A DNA stretch of 64,000 nucleotides from positions 540,656,335 to 540,720,334 of the forward strand of contig NC_081412.1 in assembly GCF_030272615.1 (NCBI RefSeq). The letters run 5' to 3'. Position 1 is the first letter of the stretch. Each line of letters starts with the position of its first letter. The position numbers were made by a program, and so were the translations under genes. Of the stretch, positions 61,316-64,000 are shown piece by piece. The DNA comes from Cryptomeria japonica (lineage: Eukaryota > Streptophyta > Pinopsida > Cupressales > Cupressaceae). A model generated the notes under the pieces. That model was not told the DNA's origin. It was given only the letters and a program-made list of their open reading frames with translations, and made no database searches.

Positions 61316-64000
<2,685 letters not shown>

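Overview
This is nuclear DNA of a seed plant, most probably a conifer or other gymnosperm. It is AT-rich, gene-poor and packed with nested retroelements, and its only recognisable host gene has introns of 13 and 15 kb filled with transposons. The species cannot be named from the sequence.

Host gene. Six exons on the minus strand (30922 down to 1563) encode the first 183 residues of VPS33, the Sec1/Munc18 subunit of the HOPS/CORVET vacuolar tethering complexes. All six are open, joined by GT-AG introns, and their phases agree; the rest of the gene (roughly 400 codons expected) lies left of the window. Introns 1, 2 and 5 are short (90, 385 and 131 bp). Introns 4 (13,237 bp) and 3 (14,968 bp) hold the transposons. 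Beyond exon 6 lies an 820-bp hAT transposon with an 8-bp target duplication (171-990).

Intron 4 (1871-15107) begins with a 260-bp tandem duplication that copies the exon 5 splice acceptor. It then holds solo LTRs at 4626-6049, 6081-6555 and 13660-14902, and an LTR-like insertion at 7724-11248 that may be nested in another LTR. Intron 3 (15306-30273) holds an antisense LTR with a 45-bp minisatellite (19051 to about 21997), a solo LTR (22206-24310), and a Copia 5' LTR (27962-29026). Nested in that Copia LTR is a 341-bp TRIM whose LTRs contain a tRNA-like sequence.

Upstream of VPS33 (30923-64000) no host gene was recognised. From left to right there is a solo LTR (31899-32678), a gag-only Copia-like element (34272-36408), a decayed LINE with a Copia gag fragment where its reverse transcriptase should be (36420-39250), and a 6,276-bp TG...TA element with 5-bp target duplications and a decayed antisense reading frame (42587-48862). 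Furthest right is a complete 7,758-bp LTR retrotransposon (53553-61310). It has a nucleocapsid-type gag and a long accessory reading frame in place of pol.

The most unusual items are the tRNA-bearing TRIM, the two element families with look-alike accessory reading frames and no pol, and the number of LTR-like insertions with their own target duplications in and around one gene.
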